64,000 nt of DNA, taken from Ascidia mentula. Its lineage: Eukaryota; Chordata; Ascidiacea; Phlebobranchia; Ascidiidae. The notes beneath the pieces were generated by a model. That model was not told the origin of the DNA and ran no database searches. It saw only the letters and a program-made list of their open reading frames with translations. The first letter of the stretch is position 1. Each line of letters starts with the position of its first letter. Below, in pieces: positions 23,775-34,262 of this stretch. The translations under genes were made by a program, and so were the position numbers. Location: positions 2,356,001-2,420,000 of the forward strand of contig OX387203.1 of NCBI GenBank assembly GCA_947561715.1. Direction: 5' to 3'.

Positions 23775-25026
23775 TAATTTTCACAGCTTTCAAACTATGA
23801 TTAAATGTATTCAGGTTAAACACTTTCTATTTATGTGAAAATTAAGCAGCATCAAAAAATTTTAACCCGATTGTAACAGTTAGCATTTGTCCTCGAGAAT
23901 GTACTGTTCAAGTACAGCCCAGACACTGAAACTTGTCCTGGACTAATTTCTGCAACTAATACATGGTTAAGTGTTATTCTTGCTGCCAGGCATTGTAATT
24001 TTAAAGAACTGTTTTTCTAGCATAAGGTTACGAGATTGTTGTTATACAAGCGGTGCCAATGTTATCTACTCATAATTCACTGAGTTGGTGAGCTAATCCG
24101 GAATTTGTAAGCTTTAATTCATCACGATTCTTTGTTTGGGCGAACAGTGTTTGTTTTATAAAAATATAAGATTGAATGTACTTTTCTCTAGGTGTTGAGT
24201 ATTATTAGAAAGGCTCGTAAGTGTTCCTCGTGGAATTATTGGACATGTGATAGATACGTACATATACCAACGTGGTAAAGCGCATCTGCAACAGCTCAAC
24301 TTGTACCGCGCTCTGTTGTCGAAGCAAAAAACTCAATACCGGTCGACAGAGTTTCGTCGGAATCAACTCCCAATCTACGTGTTGTGGGCCAACCGCCGTA
24401 TGAGATATGTCAACAAATAATACATTGGGAGCAAGTGATGACAAAGCATTATGATTCATTGCATGTTCAACACCCGTAGTCAATGTGCGTCAAAGCCAAC
24501 TTCCATGGAATACATCGGGTGTTTTGCTCGGTGATTTCGTTGTATCGGCTTGACGCATCACAAGTCTTCAAGGATTTCTCGGTATTTGCGGCACACGAAG
24601 CACACTTCTGCCGCCATGTTTTTGTCTTCGCTGATAATACAGTTTTATAATATAATGTCATGGTTTTGGCTATATTGTTAACTTAGAACCAACTAACATA
24701 GTCTCGTTAACACCGCAGAAGAATAAAATCCGATTCCTTATATACAGCCAATAAACGATACTACGCAGAAATGTTTTTCTCACAAGAAATTCGTAGCGAC
24801 CACAACAATTTGTCAAATTATTGGGAGCCTTTTTTCTGTCGCCATTCTCAATGAATCGCAGAAGAGCGCAAATTGAACCATCACCGGTCTAGTCAGGATG
24901 AAAACTGCGGCATGCTTGCCAGTAGGCTGCACAAAAAAGAAAAAAGGCAGCACGGTGAAGGCTAAATATAATTGCCGTATTAAGCCCCGCTGGGCATCTC
25001 ATTCTACAAAGCGACCTGGCTGTAAT
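23775..25026. other. Intergenic region upstream of receptor R1
   Basis: Two minus-strand open frames (24205-24483 and 24467-24661) overlap but show no domain, signal peptide or splice context I recognise. The stretch must contain the R1 promoter; nothing specific could be assigned. Confidence 0.5.
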
Positions 25027-28000
25027 ATGAATCTTCACATAACAGTAGTGGGTTTTCGTGTTGCGCTAGCTTGTTCCTTATCGCTCTTATCGGATGCCTA
25101 CCACGTGGTAAAGGAATGCCCAAATGGTGCAGCCACGCAAGAAGGCTCTTGTATGAAGTACTGTATCTTCAATCAGTGGATAAAGAAGTTCGACGGGGAA
25201 AGAGGTAAGAATATACGAATATTCATTTGTTTTGTGAACTGCACAAAAATGGCGAACGTTTCGATCCAAACCGTTGGGCCGGAAAGATCATCCACAGTTT
25301 CACCAAGCTGTACTAATGAGACCTTATAGGTTGAAACAGTGGCCATCTTTATGCAAATCACAATCATATTATTGGCTTCATGCTTGTTTATATGATTTAT
25401 TTGTTTATTTACGCTTGTTTGTTTCACAAACACAACAAATTTGCAGCACCTGATGAAGCCAGATTAAGCACGCGAAAATACAACAGTTCAACAGGAAGTT
25501 ATAGACCAGATAATGACACGAAGCATTGATAAACTCACACGCAATAAAGTATGCGAAGTGATAAGATTTCTCTTTTGTGATGGCAGTTGCACATGTATCG
25601 GATTTGCAAGAAGAACCACACCCTGGGCACTGAGTGGCCATTTCCTTTACAATAATTACCATGTATCATGACTCCAGGATTTAGAAAGCTTGGACGTCGT
25701 GAAAATTGCGAAGAAAAGGACGCAATTGACAGGATATAGAGTAATAGTTGAAACAGTTTTCTTGCGAGTGATAAATGAACACTTTATACAGAAAGCTTAG
25801 CCATAATTGATATAATCTTGTTATTGGACATATTTACATGATTCGAAATACCTCTACGTTTGTCATTGGTATATTTATGCTTTGCTTCCCTCGTTTAAAT
25901 TACTTTGCAAGTAAGTAATAGATAGAAACGAAATTATTGTAGCCACAAAGAATTGGTAAAAGGTGGTATGTTGAAGCCCCTAACATTTTTTCCGTTTGTG
26001 GTAATTGTTGTTTTCCACTCCCTCGCGCAATTAACAGCACATGCGGTGCAGCAGGCGGTGGTACTTTCCTTATAAGATCATGTTTCCACAGCGAATACTT
26101 GAACAGAATGCCTGGAGGGAAATATATGAAAAAACTCGAGGATAGGAGGTATTACATATGAACCATGAAGCGATTAATGTTTTTTCTAGTGAGCAGCAGA
26201 CAGGGACACTGTTTCGACGAAATAGGTCTCATCATACAGCTATGGTGTGGCTATAAAGTATAGCCGACGAAAGCGAGGAATTATTTTTGACAGAAAAATA
26301 TTTATCGCTATAATACGAGGAACAACGTATGTGGGCAATTTATAACCGCCAAACGTTTTCCCGTGACATTTCAAAGAAATCTGGAGTTGTTGTTTTTCGC
26401 GCCACCTCGATTGACGCATTCAGGCGATCGTTTCAAAGCGCGCGTACGTCTGTATAGAACTTAAGATGCTTTATAGCAAAATGTAATTGTCTCACACGAA
26501 AGTCGATAGATTTTAACCACGAAACATATCTTCCAATAATGCCTGTCTTTTCAAGTTTATATCCTATTTACGTACGCGCACCAAAAAAGATTGTGATCAC
26601 AGGAGAAAGTTAACAATTGCTGCGGAAGCTGTAAAAAATTTGCGCTCCAGCAAAACCACAGAATGTTGTTCGATATCAATATTCCGTTCGTCTGCCTCGC
26701 ATTTACATTTCGACGGAATAAGGTCATTTAAAGTTTAAACTGTTACCTTTCACGAACATTATTGCAAAAATTATGCTTGTTTGTGGATGCTTATAATAGT
26801 GATAAACTAACACATTTGTGGTATAATCGCATCGTGCAAAGTGGTCGAAGTTTTGGTGTCAGCAAAGTATGCCCCATGGCAGGAAGAGAAATAACGTTTT
26901 TCTGTTTCGGGGAAACCGGAATTTCTAAATGTTTACGCAAATCACTATGGAATAATCACAAACAACAACGTTGAATTTTTGAGAAAAAGGCAGGCCTGGT
27001 ATGTAGTTAAATTGAGTTCATGAGACGTTTCGATATAATCTTAGGAGAAAATCTGTGAACGGTATTTCTAACCATGGCCTGAAACCTAATATATTCGACG
27101 TGTGGTTGTGGTCTACAGATCATGTACGGAGGCTAGCGCTGGTGTTTCGAATGTACGAAGTAAAATATGACCAAGACCTGGAGACGATGACGTGGGCGAT
27201 TGACGATCTTGGAAATAGGAACAGATTAAAAAACACGGCAGTGGATAATGTTACAATAACTGCCTACTACTGGAAAGTGTAAGTAAGCCAACTTTTTTAC
27301 ACTTTAAGTTAAACCCCATCGATGTTTTTATGCAACATTCTTCCAAATGATTTGCATTTGCGGAATGTAACAAAAAAAGTGTTTCGTTCTAACCTGGTTA
27401 ATCCGCACGGTCGAGAGTTCAAACCTCACCGAGAGCTTGATTTGTCAATCCCGGAACGGCTTGTCAGAAAAAAAATTGGCGGATCGAACTTGGCTGTAAT
27501 GGCAATTTCAGTGTATCAAGCTCCCGGTGAAGTTGTTGTGATAGCAAATCTCAGTATACCTAAATGAAATAACCTAATTCGGGATGTGAAGGATATTTCC
27601 TCACGTATATTCACACTGTTTCATATGATAGTGATTTACGCAAAATGTACCAGTACGATCTCCATTGTTTGCTCACATGCCATTGCGGTGCGGTTATTCC
27701 TTTGCCATTATTACACAATGTAAGACTCAAGGATTAACCTTCAACATTTAGCGGCAAAGTGTTGACACGCGCTTTCTGTTATACAAGCGCCGTTACGACT
27801 AACGATAGCTTGTAGGTACGGCTTTCCAATAAGAATCCAACAGTTGGTTCGTATCCCAAACGGCAACGAAAATTATTATTAAACATTCATTTATTTAGGA
27901 AGTACTCAAAAACCTCATATTTTAGTGCAAGACCCGGTAACAAGAATTCTCTACGTTCACTACTGCCTATGTACGTCATAGAAACACAAACAAGTACGCC

Positions 28001-31000
28001 AGTCATTGCTGGGTACAGTAACGCGAACAACCTTTTTAAATACTGCCAATAAACAAATTTGCTACACAATATCGACAGACTTGAAGTCGCCGCGTTTCTT
28101 TTTCGAGTGAAAAGCGACATGTATAACTTCCGACTCGCAGTAGGTTTGTGAATCGCTGATGATGCCGGTCGTCACGTAGGGCCGACAAAGATTTCTCTAA
28201 AGATTCGTGGGAATGGAAGTTTTTCTTCGAATCGAAAATACCCCCCCCCCCCCCCCCCCCCCACCCCCCCTTACCGCTTTATGGTGCTAGTCTCGACCTA
28301 AATCTTATACACACAAACTAGTTTGGCGGTTCGTGGCTTATAATAATAAATTCCCGCAGAAATGTTTGACTGCGTTGGCATTGCCGCAAGTGCGCAACGA
28401 GGCATCAACCGAATTGCGTCTCGTCATCATCGTACTAACATATTGCCTTGTACATCTTCCGTAACGCTTGAGCCAAATGGGTAAATATGCCATAGGAACA
28501 TTGAAACGGAAGAGAGCGACGAGGTAGGCCGACCTGTTGCCACGTGTTGCGGAGTTCCTGTCTCGCAGGGCAAGTGCAGAGTACTGTTTGATCAGCCCGG
28601 GGAGCTGTTCTACTCCATGCAGCTGTACAACGTTCGGTTTGGAATTCACAGTTATGTGTTCAGAAAAGGTAAGTTCTTGTAGCTGACCAGGTCCAAAATT
28701 ACAATAGTATTAACCTCGTGTCAAAACGCAGTTTTATTTTAAGGAAAACATGTTTTGCTGTAAACAGCATCATCAGTTCTAGCATAAAAATGGAAATTTA
28801 TTAAATGATTAGGTCTACTCATTATCAGAAGACAATGTTTTTGAATGTAAGCCCGCAAAGTATATCTTGTTGTTGACTCACACCTCTTTGCATTCCCAAT
28901 AGTATATGGTACTGTTATGTTTACATGTTCACGTAACATGGACATTAAACATTTACACATATCATGAACATTGATTACAAATAGCCAAATTACGTCATTA
29001 AAGTTCGGGACCTCTCTGCCCGTTTGATTTGTGCGTCCAAAGCCAATTAATTGTGTTGTTTAGAGCAAACTAAATATACAAATACTTAGTTTTTTAATGT
29101 TGACGTCAAAACGACGTCAAAGGGCGCAGTGACCAGCTAGTCTGAAAATACAATAGGGGACGTTTCTGTGTGCCATTTAGACTACCAACGCTACAAAGTC
29201 TTGTGCCCTGAAATCAAGCAAGACGACTGGAAGATTATGTGTATATTGGTCGACACCATAACGGGTAACACCACACTGAAACCCATGCGAGTTGAGCTGC
29301 AAACCTTAGCCGGAGAAACAGATAACAGACAAGCGGACGCTGCGCGGATCTGCTCATTTACGCTTTCAAATGGTAAGATGTTTACGTCATTTTAACCACG
29401 CCTGGATTTGAACCATCAATCTTCCGCGCACGAACCATCAATAACGTTTTCTGCTTGGGTATTACGTTTTTGGCGTTTTTATTAGCTTCACTTGCATCTA
29501 ACCAGTTTTACTGGATGCCGGCAATTTAAACATGTCGCAACAGTGTTCGGTTCAGCGGTCTGGCAAGAGTTACTCGACCATAATTCCTCATTGTCAGCAC
29601 TCCCTTCTGCGGTAGCTGGTACCCAAATGTCAAAATCTTGCACAACGAACGTTCCTTTGGCTACAGCATCAAAGGGTTTGCGCGTAACCGCTTGCACGAG
29701 GCACGGGAATAATCACGCAGGAGTGACCCACAAGAATAGAATTACAAGCCTTGTTCCAGCGACTGCGTGCATGCTGGTTTCCTATACTCCGAACGAAGTA
29801 TAGGAAAAAGTTATTTGATGCGTTTGATATAATATAATATAGAGCCTAATATAATTATTTCTATGAGCTACATACAGAGGGCACTGTTTCGACCTATAAG
29901 GTCTCATCAGTGCAGCTTGGTGTGGCCATCTGTATGCAGCTCACAAAAATCATATTATTGGCTCCACTTGTTTATATATATAACATGATTTTACCCTTAT
30001 TGTTCATTGCAGATTTGGTTACTGAGGTGAAACCGCACCCGCTGGATTCAGCTTTCGGCATTGCGGTTTTGGATGTCACCAAACACTTCAATGTCAAAAG
30101 TGCTTTGACAAACTGCACACGTCAGGTGCTACGCTTGGGGGACAATTCCACTTACCCTTTGGGAAATGAGAATTCCGTTGGTTGCTTCCGATATGACTGG
30201 GAACAAACGGAAAAAAACTCGACTGTGTATTGTTTGAAAAAAACGCGAATGACACCCGGTACGTTATAGGTTTTCAATTTATCCATAAGCTTGTCGGCCC
30301 ATTGGTGTGTGCTTGGTCGTCCTATTTGGCCAACGTTATAATAGACAAACTTAAAACGTACCCAGTAGTTGCTTGAACACTTCGCATCGATTTACACCTC
30401 TTGTCCTTCGTGTTGTGTTTTAAAGCCAGGCCAGGTGTGTTTTAACCGCTACGAGAGCAAGATATATCTAGACGGTTTTTCTCAATGTGGCATTCTCACT
30501 GATCAACTGAAAATCGAAATGCCAAATGCGGCCAATGCTTAACGGTTTTGACAACACAATATTTCGCAGGGACTCCCGCAGATAAAGGGACAAACGTTTC
30601 TGCTGTTGCATTGACCGTCGCGGCAATATGCGTCATTGCAACCTTGGTCGTACTCATATGGTTGCGGAGGAAAGGGGCGCTGTGTTTAAAAAAGAGAAGG
30701 TGGAACAACGTAAGTATAAGGATAGCGTGCTGGTTTGCGACTTTTCTTAGTATTGCCGCATAAACTTTCACATCCCAAAGAGCAGTATCAGCGCGCCACA
30801 ATGAGTTTTGAATAGTAAACCGCTAACCCTAGAGAAAATTTATGGAAACGCCCTTTGCTATTATCTCATTTGGTTTCTAAACGCGAAACATAAATCGTAG
30901 CTATCACTTTAGCTACTTGGTAGTGTAATGCACAGCGATTCACCATGCTTTATCCGATCAGCAACGAATTTATACGAAACAATGTTTGAAAAAACGCGGG

Positions 31001-31261
31001 TAGGCCAAACAGCATAGAATCCTGTTCAAAAATCCATATAGCGAGAACACGATTTGCTGCACTTTGTGTAAACACTGTACACATGCTTCGTTTTGCATTA
31101 CAACTATTTTGCAGAATCATCAGCTTGATGCTGAACAGAACACGAACATGTTATCCGAGGAACTGCGTAGAAAACAAGGTTTCTCTTCAGAGAATGACGC
31201 ACGGCCAACGCATGAACAAACCGAACGGAATCAGACGAATGTGAAGTTTGAGAGACTTTAA
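25027..31261 (+). CDS. R1: short-tailed type I membrane receptor, cytokine-receptor-like family
   Basis: Seven exons join in phase to about 453 aa: 25027-25204, 27017-27278, 28496-28668, 29157-29372, 30013-30258, 30570-30709 and 31115-31261. An N-terminal signal peptide (MNLHITVVGFRVALACSLSL...) is the reason for this start rather than the in-frame ATG at 24898. Exons 2-3 and 4-5 form two ectodomain units with cysteines (VATCCGVPVSQGKCRV in exon 3) and N-glycosylation sites. A membrane helix (VALTVAAICVIATLVVLIWL) is followed by a basic stop and a ~60-residue tail without tyrosine or proline-rich box. Exon layout and intron phases match R3/R4 except for the tail. I do not recognise the family by name; the class I/II cytokine-receptor comparison rests on layout only, and no WSXWS motif is seen. 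A decoy-like role is inference. AATAAA lies at 31363. Confidence 0.72.
25243..25350. mobile_element. Family-2 MITE relic in R1 intron 1
   Basis: Carries gtttcgatcc at the left and atgagaccttataggttgaaacagtggcc-type sequence at the right (shortened here), the hairpin signature of the element in gene D. A further relic, with gacactgtttcgac and ataggtctcatcat, lies at about 26190-26265 in the same intron. Confidence 0.55.
28241..28270 (+). repeat. Poly-C tract
   Basis: 22 cytosines, one adenine and 7 more cytosines, within R1 intron 2 about 225 bases upstream of exon 3. The G-rich complement could form a quadruplex. Such runs are prone to length change and sequencing error. Confidence 0.95.
29865..29943. 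mobile_element. Compact family-2 foldback in R1 intron 4
   Basis: A ~79-base imperfect hairpin: gagctacatacagagggcac at the left pairs with gtggccatctgtatgcagct at the right, with the gacctataaggtc core. It lies about 70 bases before exon 5. Confidence 0.65.
30430..30542 (+). other. Candidate alternative last exon of R1 (secreted form?)
   Basis: An AG acceptor with the right phase opens a 37-codon frame (GQVCFNRYESKIYLDGFSQC...) that ends at TAA, placed between the last ectodomain exon and the membrane exon. No plausible donor closes it before the stop. If used, the product would lack the membrane helix and be secreted. It has no counterpart in R3/R4, where the ectodomain exon joins the membrane exon directly. 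It may also be a chance open frame. Confidence 0.35.
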
Positions 31262-31620
31262 AGCTGATCCGAACTGCGAAAAACAGTCATTTTACCGTTA
31301 CAACTCGTTGCATTTTGATTTAATTTTCGTTTTTTACACTGACGGCATTTCAAAAGCTTTACAATAAAAAAAAATATGTTCACGCAGTCCCAACATCAGT
31401 ATCTCTAAAAATTTTGGGGGTCACGTGCTACTTGGTGGTGACGCAAAGTCGCCGAATACAACCAAGTTCCATTGAAAGTAATTTCAATAAAGATATCTGT
31501 TTGTTGTTTGTCTGAATCAAACAACGTAAATGCAACAACAAACGCAGCTCAATTCAATGCACAAACTGTATTTTAGTTGCTCTTCACAAGTCGGTCGATT
31601 TTGCGCATACCTTTGCTCAT

Positions 31621-32087
31621 TTTGAAAAGGAAAGCCAAAGCTAGGATGCTGTTAATCATATTCTGAGTAAACGTTTCGAACTCATATTGGTTTCATCTTC
31701 AGTACTACTGCATTGAATTGGTTGCAGAAAAGCGTCGGGTTAATAAAGGACCGAAAGGCAGAAGGGAAACAGCAGCAACAACATCGAGTAACAAGCCGGA
31801 GGCGGCTATACCTGCTCAACATCTCGGTCTGCACTGCAGCTTGACACACTGCTAATGATGACGTCGCTGCTGTGCTATCGATGCTGCATGCAATCGCGCA
31901 ATACGCCTCCGGCCTGTTACTCGATGTTGTTGCTGCTGTTTCCCTTCTGTCTTTCAGTCCTTTGCTAACCCGACGCTTTTCTGCAACCAGTTCAATGTAG
32001 TAGTACTGATGATGAACCCAGTATGAGTTCGAAACGTTTACTTAAAAAATGATTAACAGCATCCTAGCTTTGGCTTTCCTTTTCAAA
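31621..32087. mobile_element. Long foldback element (family 3)
   Basis: Arms of about 185 bases (31621-31807 and 31903-32087) are inverted copies over nearly their whole length; matching points include ccaaagctaggatgctgtta, tcgaactcatattgg and aacagcagcaacaacatcga. A ~95-base centre remains unpaired. A smaller relative is at 54862-54985. It sits just downstream of R1. Confidence 0.85.
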
Positions 32088-32756
32088 GTTATCAACTCCA
32101 CTTATTTTGCAACCTTTGCCCATTGATCACCCGAAATCATGTTCATGTAAAGCAAGGGCCCCTACTTTATGATTGTATATTTATCATGACAAAAAACCTT
32201 TGCTAACTCCTGTACAGACTGGGGAATGTGAGTACTATAGGTATTAGTCGAGCATAAAAAAATGTATTTTGGACACTGTTTTGCATTTATATGAGCAAAG
32301 TGCAGCCAATTATGGGATTTCTATGAGCTGCAGTCTGCACTGCCAATTTGCACTGATGAGAACTAACAGGCCGAAACAGTGGCCGTCTGTATACAGTCCA
32401 CACAAATTCGTGCGCATCATTGCCTTTGCAGAACGCCAGCTTAAATATCAACAAGGTTCTCTGTTCCCCAGTCTGAAACGTTAACTGGAAACCAAGCAGA
32501 ATGGGAATGTAGGCATGGTTTAACGTCCAAAAAAGTGATACAAAAGCTCAGGTTTTAGTAATGCAAGTTGACAGATTATTTCTTTGTCAGTTTGACCGTA
32601 GTATCCGCTCTTAAAATTACTCTCAAACAAATGTCTGAAGCCAGCGTTACGTCACTGCAATCACAATATTGTTTTGAAAATAAGTCGAGGGGGGCTTTTC
32701 GTTGGTTGGTTACTTGTTTTCGCTGTATGACATTTTGTAGTGTTCTATCAGTGGCA

Positions 32757-32826
32757 AAACTTACAAAACCAACCAACGAACTTACAAAACCAACCAACGA
32801 AATCAAAAAAACAACCAACGAACCCC
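32757..32826 (+). repeat. Short tandem repeat
   Basis: About three and a half copies of a ~19-base unit (ccaaccaacgaacttacaaa), the later copies diverged. It lies in the gap between R1 and R2, with no gene overlapping. Confidence 0.85.
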
Positions 32827-33331
32827 AAAAAGTTTATGACTGATGCCAGCTCTGCCTTTGCTGTAATTCAGTCAAGTAACCTTGCGTGAAATTTTTTTTG
32901 TTTCTTGCGGTGAAAGAACCTTTCCCATCGATTTTTATCATTTGCTAGTCAACAACAAAAGGTTGTTATCCTTCTTGCGCCACACGTGTGCGAAAATGCA
33001 CACGATACAAGACCACAAGGGGGCGATATGCATCTAGTCTTTTAATGCAAAGAATTTCTTGCCCAGGATAACGCGTTCGAGTCCCGAGATAAACAAAATG
33101 CAGGAAACAACCTGATGCGTTGTTTGCAAGTTGTAAATTAAAGAGTATGTCCAAAAACAAGAGGCGATATCAAGTTTGCGAACACAATCACATTTGTTTG
33201 ATCTCAGCTTTCAAAAATGTTGAATAGCGCAGTTTGGAGACCTTCAACAGCCTGGCAAATTACACAGCTATGTACACAAATTTTATTACCGCCAAAACCG
33301 CAATAAAAATCGTACATTATACTTAATCCGA

Positions 33332-34262
33332 TGAGTGGAAAGGTTTGTCAGAGACAAGCCACTCCTCCCTGTACGAAAGCCCTGGGAAGAAATCTCCAGC
33401 CCGATCAACATTAATTCTGCATTTCCCGTGTTGCAAGGGAACACGACAGCAAGTCGAAACCGGAATGCCGTTTCGTTGGTTCCTACTCGTACAAATAGTG
33501 AGTGTTAATGCAACCTAATACAGATGCCAAATTGCCCTAAAAGTGTTTTGAGTTAAAATTAACATTATGTCCCGTGAAACCGCTACCGTTTGTTGTACGG
33601 GACATAATGTTAATTTTAACTCAAAACACTTTTTCACCCAACTTGTCAGGCAACCTTCACATATACGTTGGAAATCTCCACCATTATAATCAGACATTTT
33701 ATGTGATAATATAACATGTAGCATACTTGGGCCTGAAGAAGGCGGTCACTGACATTCCGTCCAGTATTTTTGCCGATTTTTTGTAAGTCCACCTCCATTT
33801 GTTCCTCCGCAAAGTGCCGAACCTTATACGTCTTCGATATTTGAAGAGTGATTTTAGGTCATCTTAAAAATGAAAAATATTTACTGGTTATGAAGACCAG
33901 CAGTATGTCGAGAAGTATGTTGACGAGAATCGAGAATTGTAAATGACAATTTGCAAGCAGGTGTCTTTATTTTGAATTCTATTGTTTAGCAAGTCTTTGG
34001 TATAAAACGTTAGGAAGCTGATTTTCTTCTCTAATCTTTGTGAAAATGGTTCTCTGACCACATGATTTCGATCGAAACAAATACACGTACTTGCGCTCTT
34101 TAGTGGTTCCATTACCATGTCGTGTAAACGACCTGTGACCAGATTAGTGCATGTGCTTGCAGTAACATTGGGTCGTTCCACCAACTCAAAATAGCTCGAA
34201 TGCGCTTGTACGATGGCGAAAGTACAAAGTATGAAACACACGAGAGACAGCCCGCGGCCCAT
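33332..34262 (-). pseudogene. R2: truncated receptor of the R1/R3/R4 family
   Basis: The first exon (34262 to about 34091) keeps a signal peptide (MGRGLSLVCFILCTFAIVQA) and the SYFEL and RLHDMVMEPLKS motifs shared with R3/R4. A partial exon 2 ends near 33722 (WRWTYKK..., SVTAFFRPK). Exon 3 (33497 to the stop near 33332) keeps PVSTCCRV and GDFFPGLSYR. The frame then ends, and no copy of exons 4-9, membrane helix or tail follows before R1. Upstream of the kept part of exon 2 the frame is not open. It is most likely a broken 5' copy, although a small secreted one-domain product cannot be excluded. A perfect hairpin has landed in its second intron. Confidence 0.7.
33539..33633. repeat. Perfect 37-base-pair hairpin
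   Basis: Arms 33539-33575 and 33597-33633 are exact inverted copies (gtgttttgagttaaaattaa... and complement) around a 21-base loop. A perfect inverted repeat of this length is a young feature. It could be a tiny foldback transposon or give a hairpin RNA. No other copy was noticed in the window. Confidence 0.95.

Noticed and set aside
24898-25026. Upstream in-frame ATG that would extend R1 by 43 residues
   Set aside because: It would bury the signal peptide behind a basic, Lys-rich stretch; the ATG at 25027 gives a normal signal peptide.
27330-27567. 81-codon plus-strand open frame in R1 intron 2
   Set aside because: It has a tRNA-like B-box (gagttcaaacctc) inside, has no counterpart in R3/R4 and does not fit the intron phases; probably repeat-derived.
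30496-30801. 101-codon minus-strand frame over the R1 membrane exon
   Set aside because: It is antisense to the membrane exon, which is supported by splice sites, phase and hydrophobicity.
33010-33095. tRNA-like segment with GTTCGAGTCCC box
   Set aside because: No cloverleaf with a paired acceptor stem could be drawn; at most a SINE relic.
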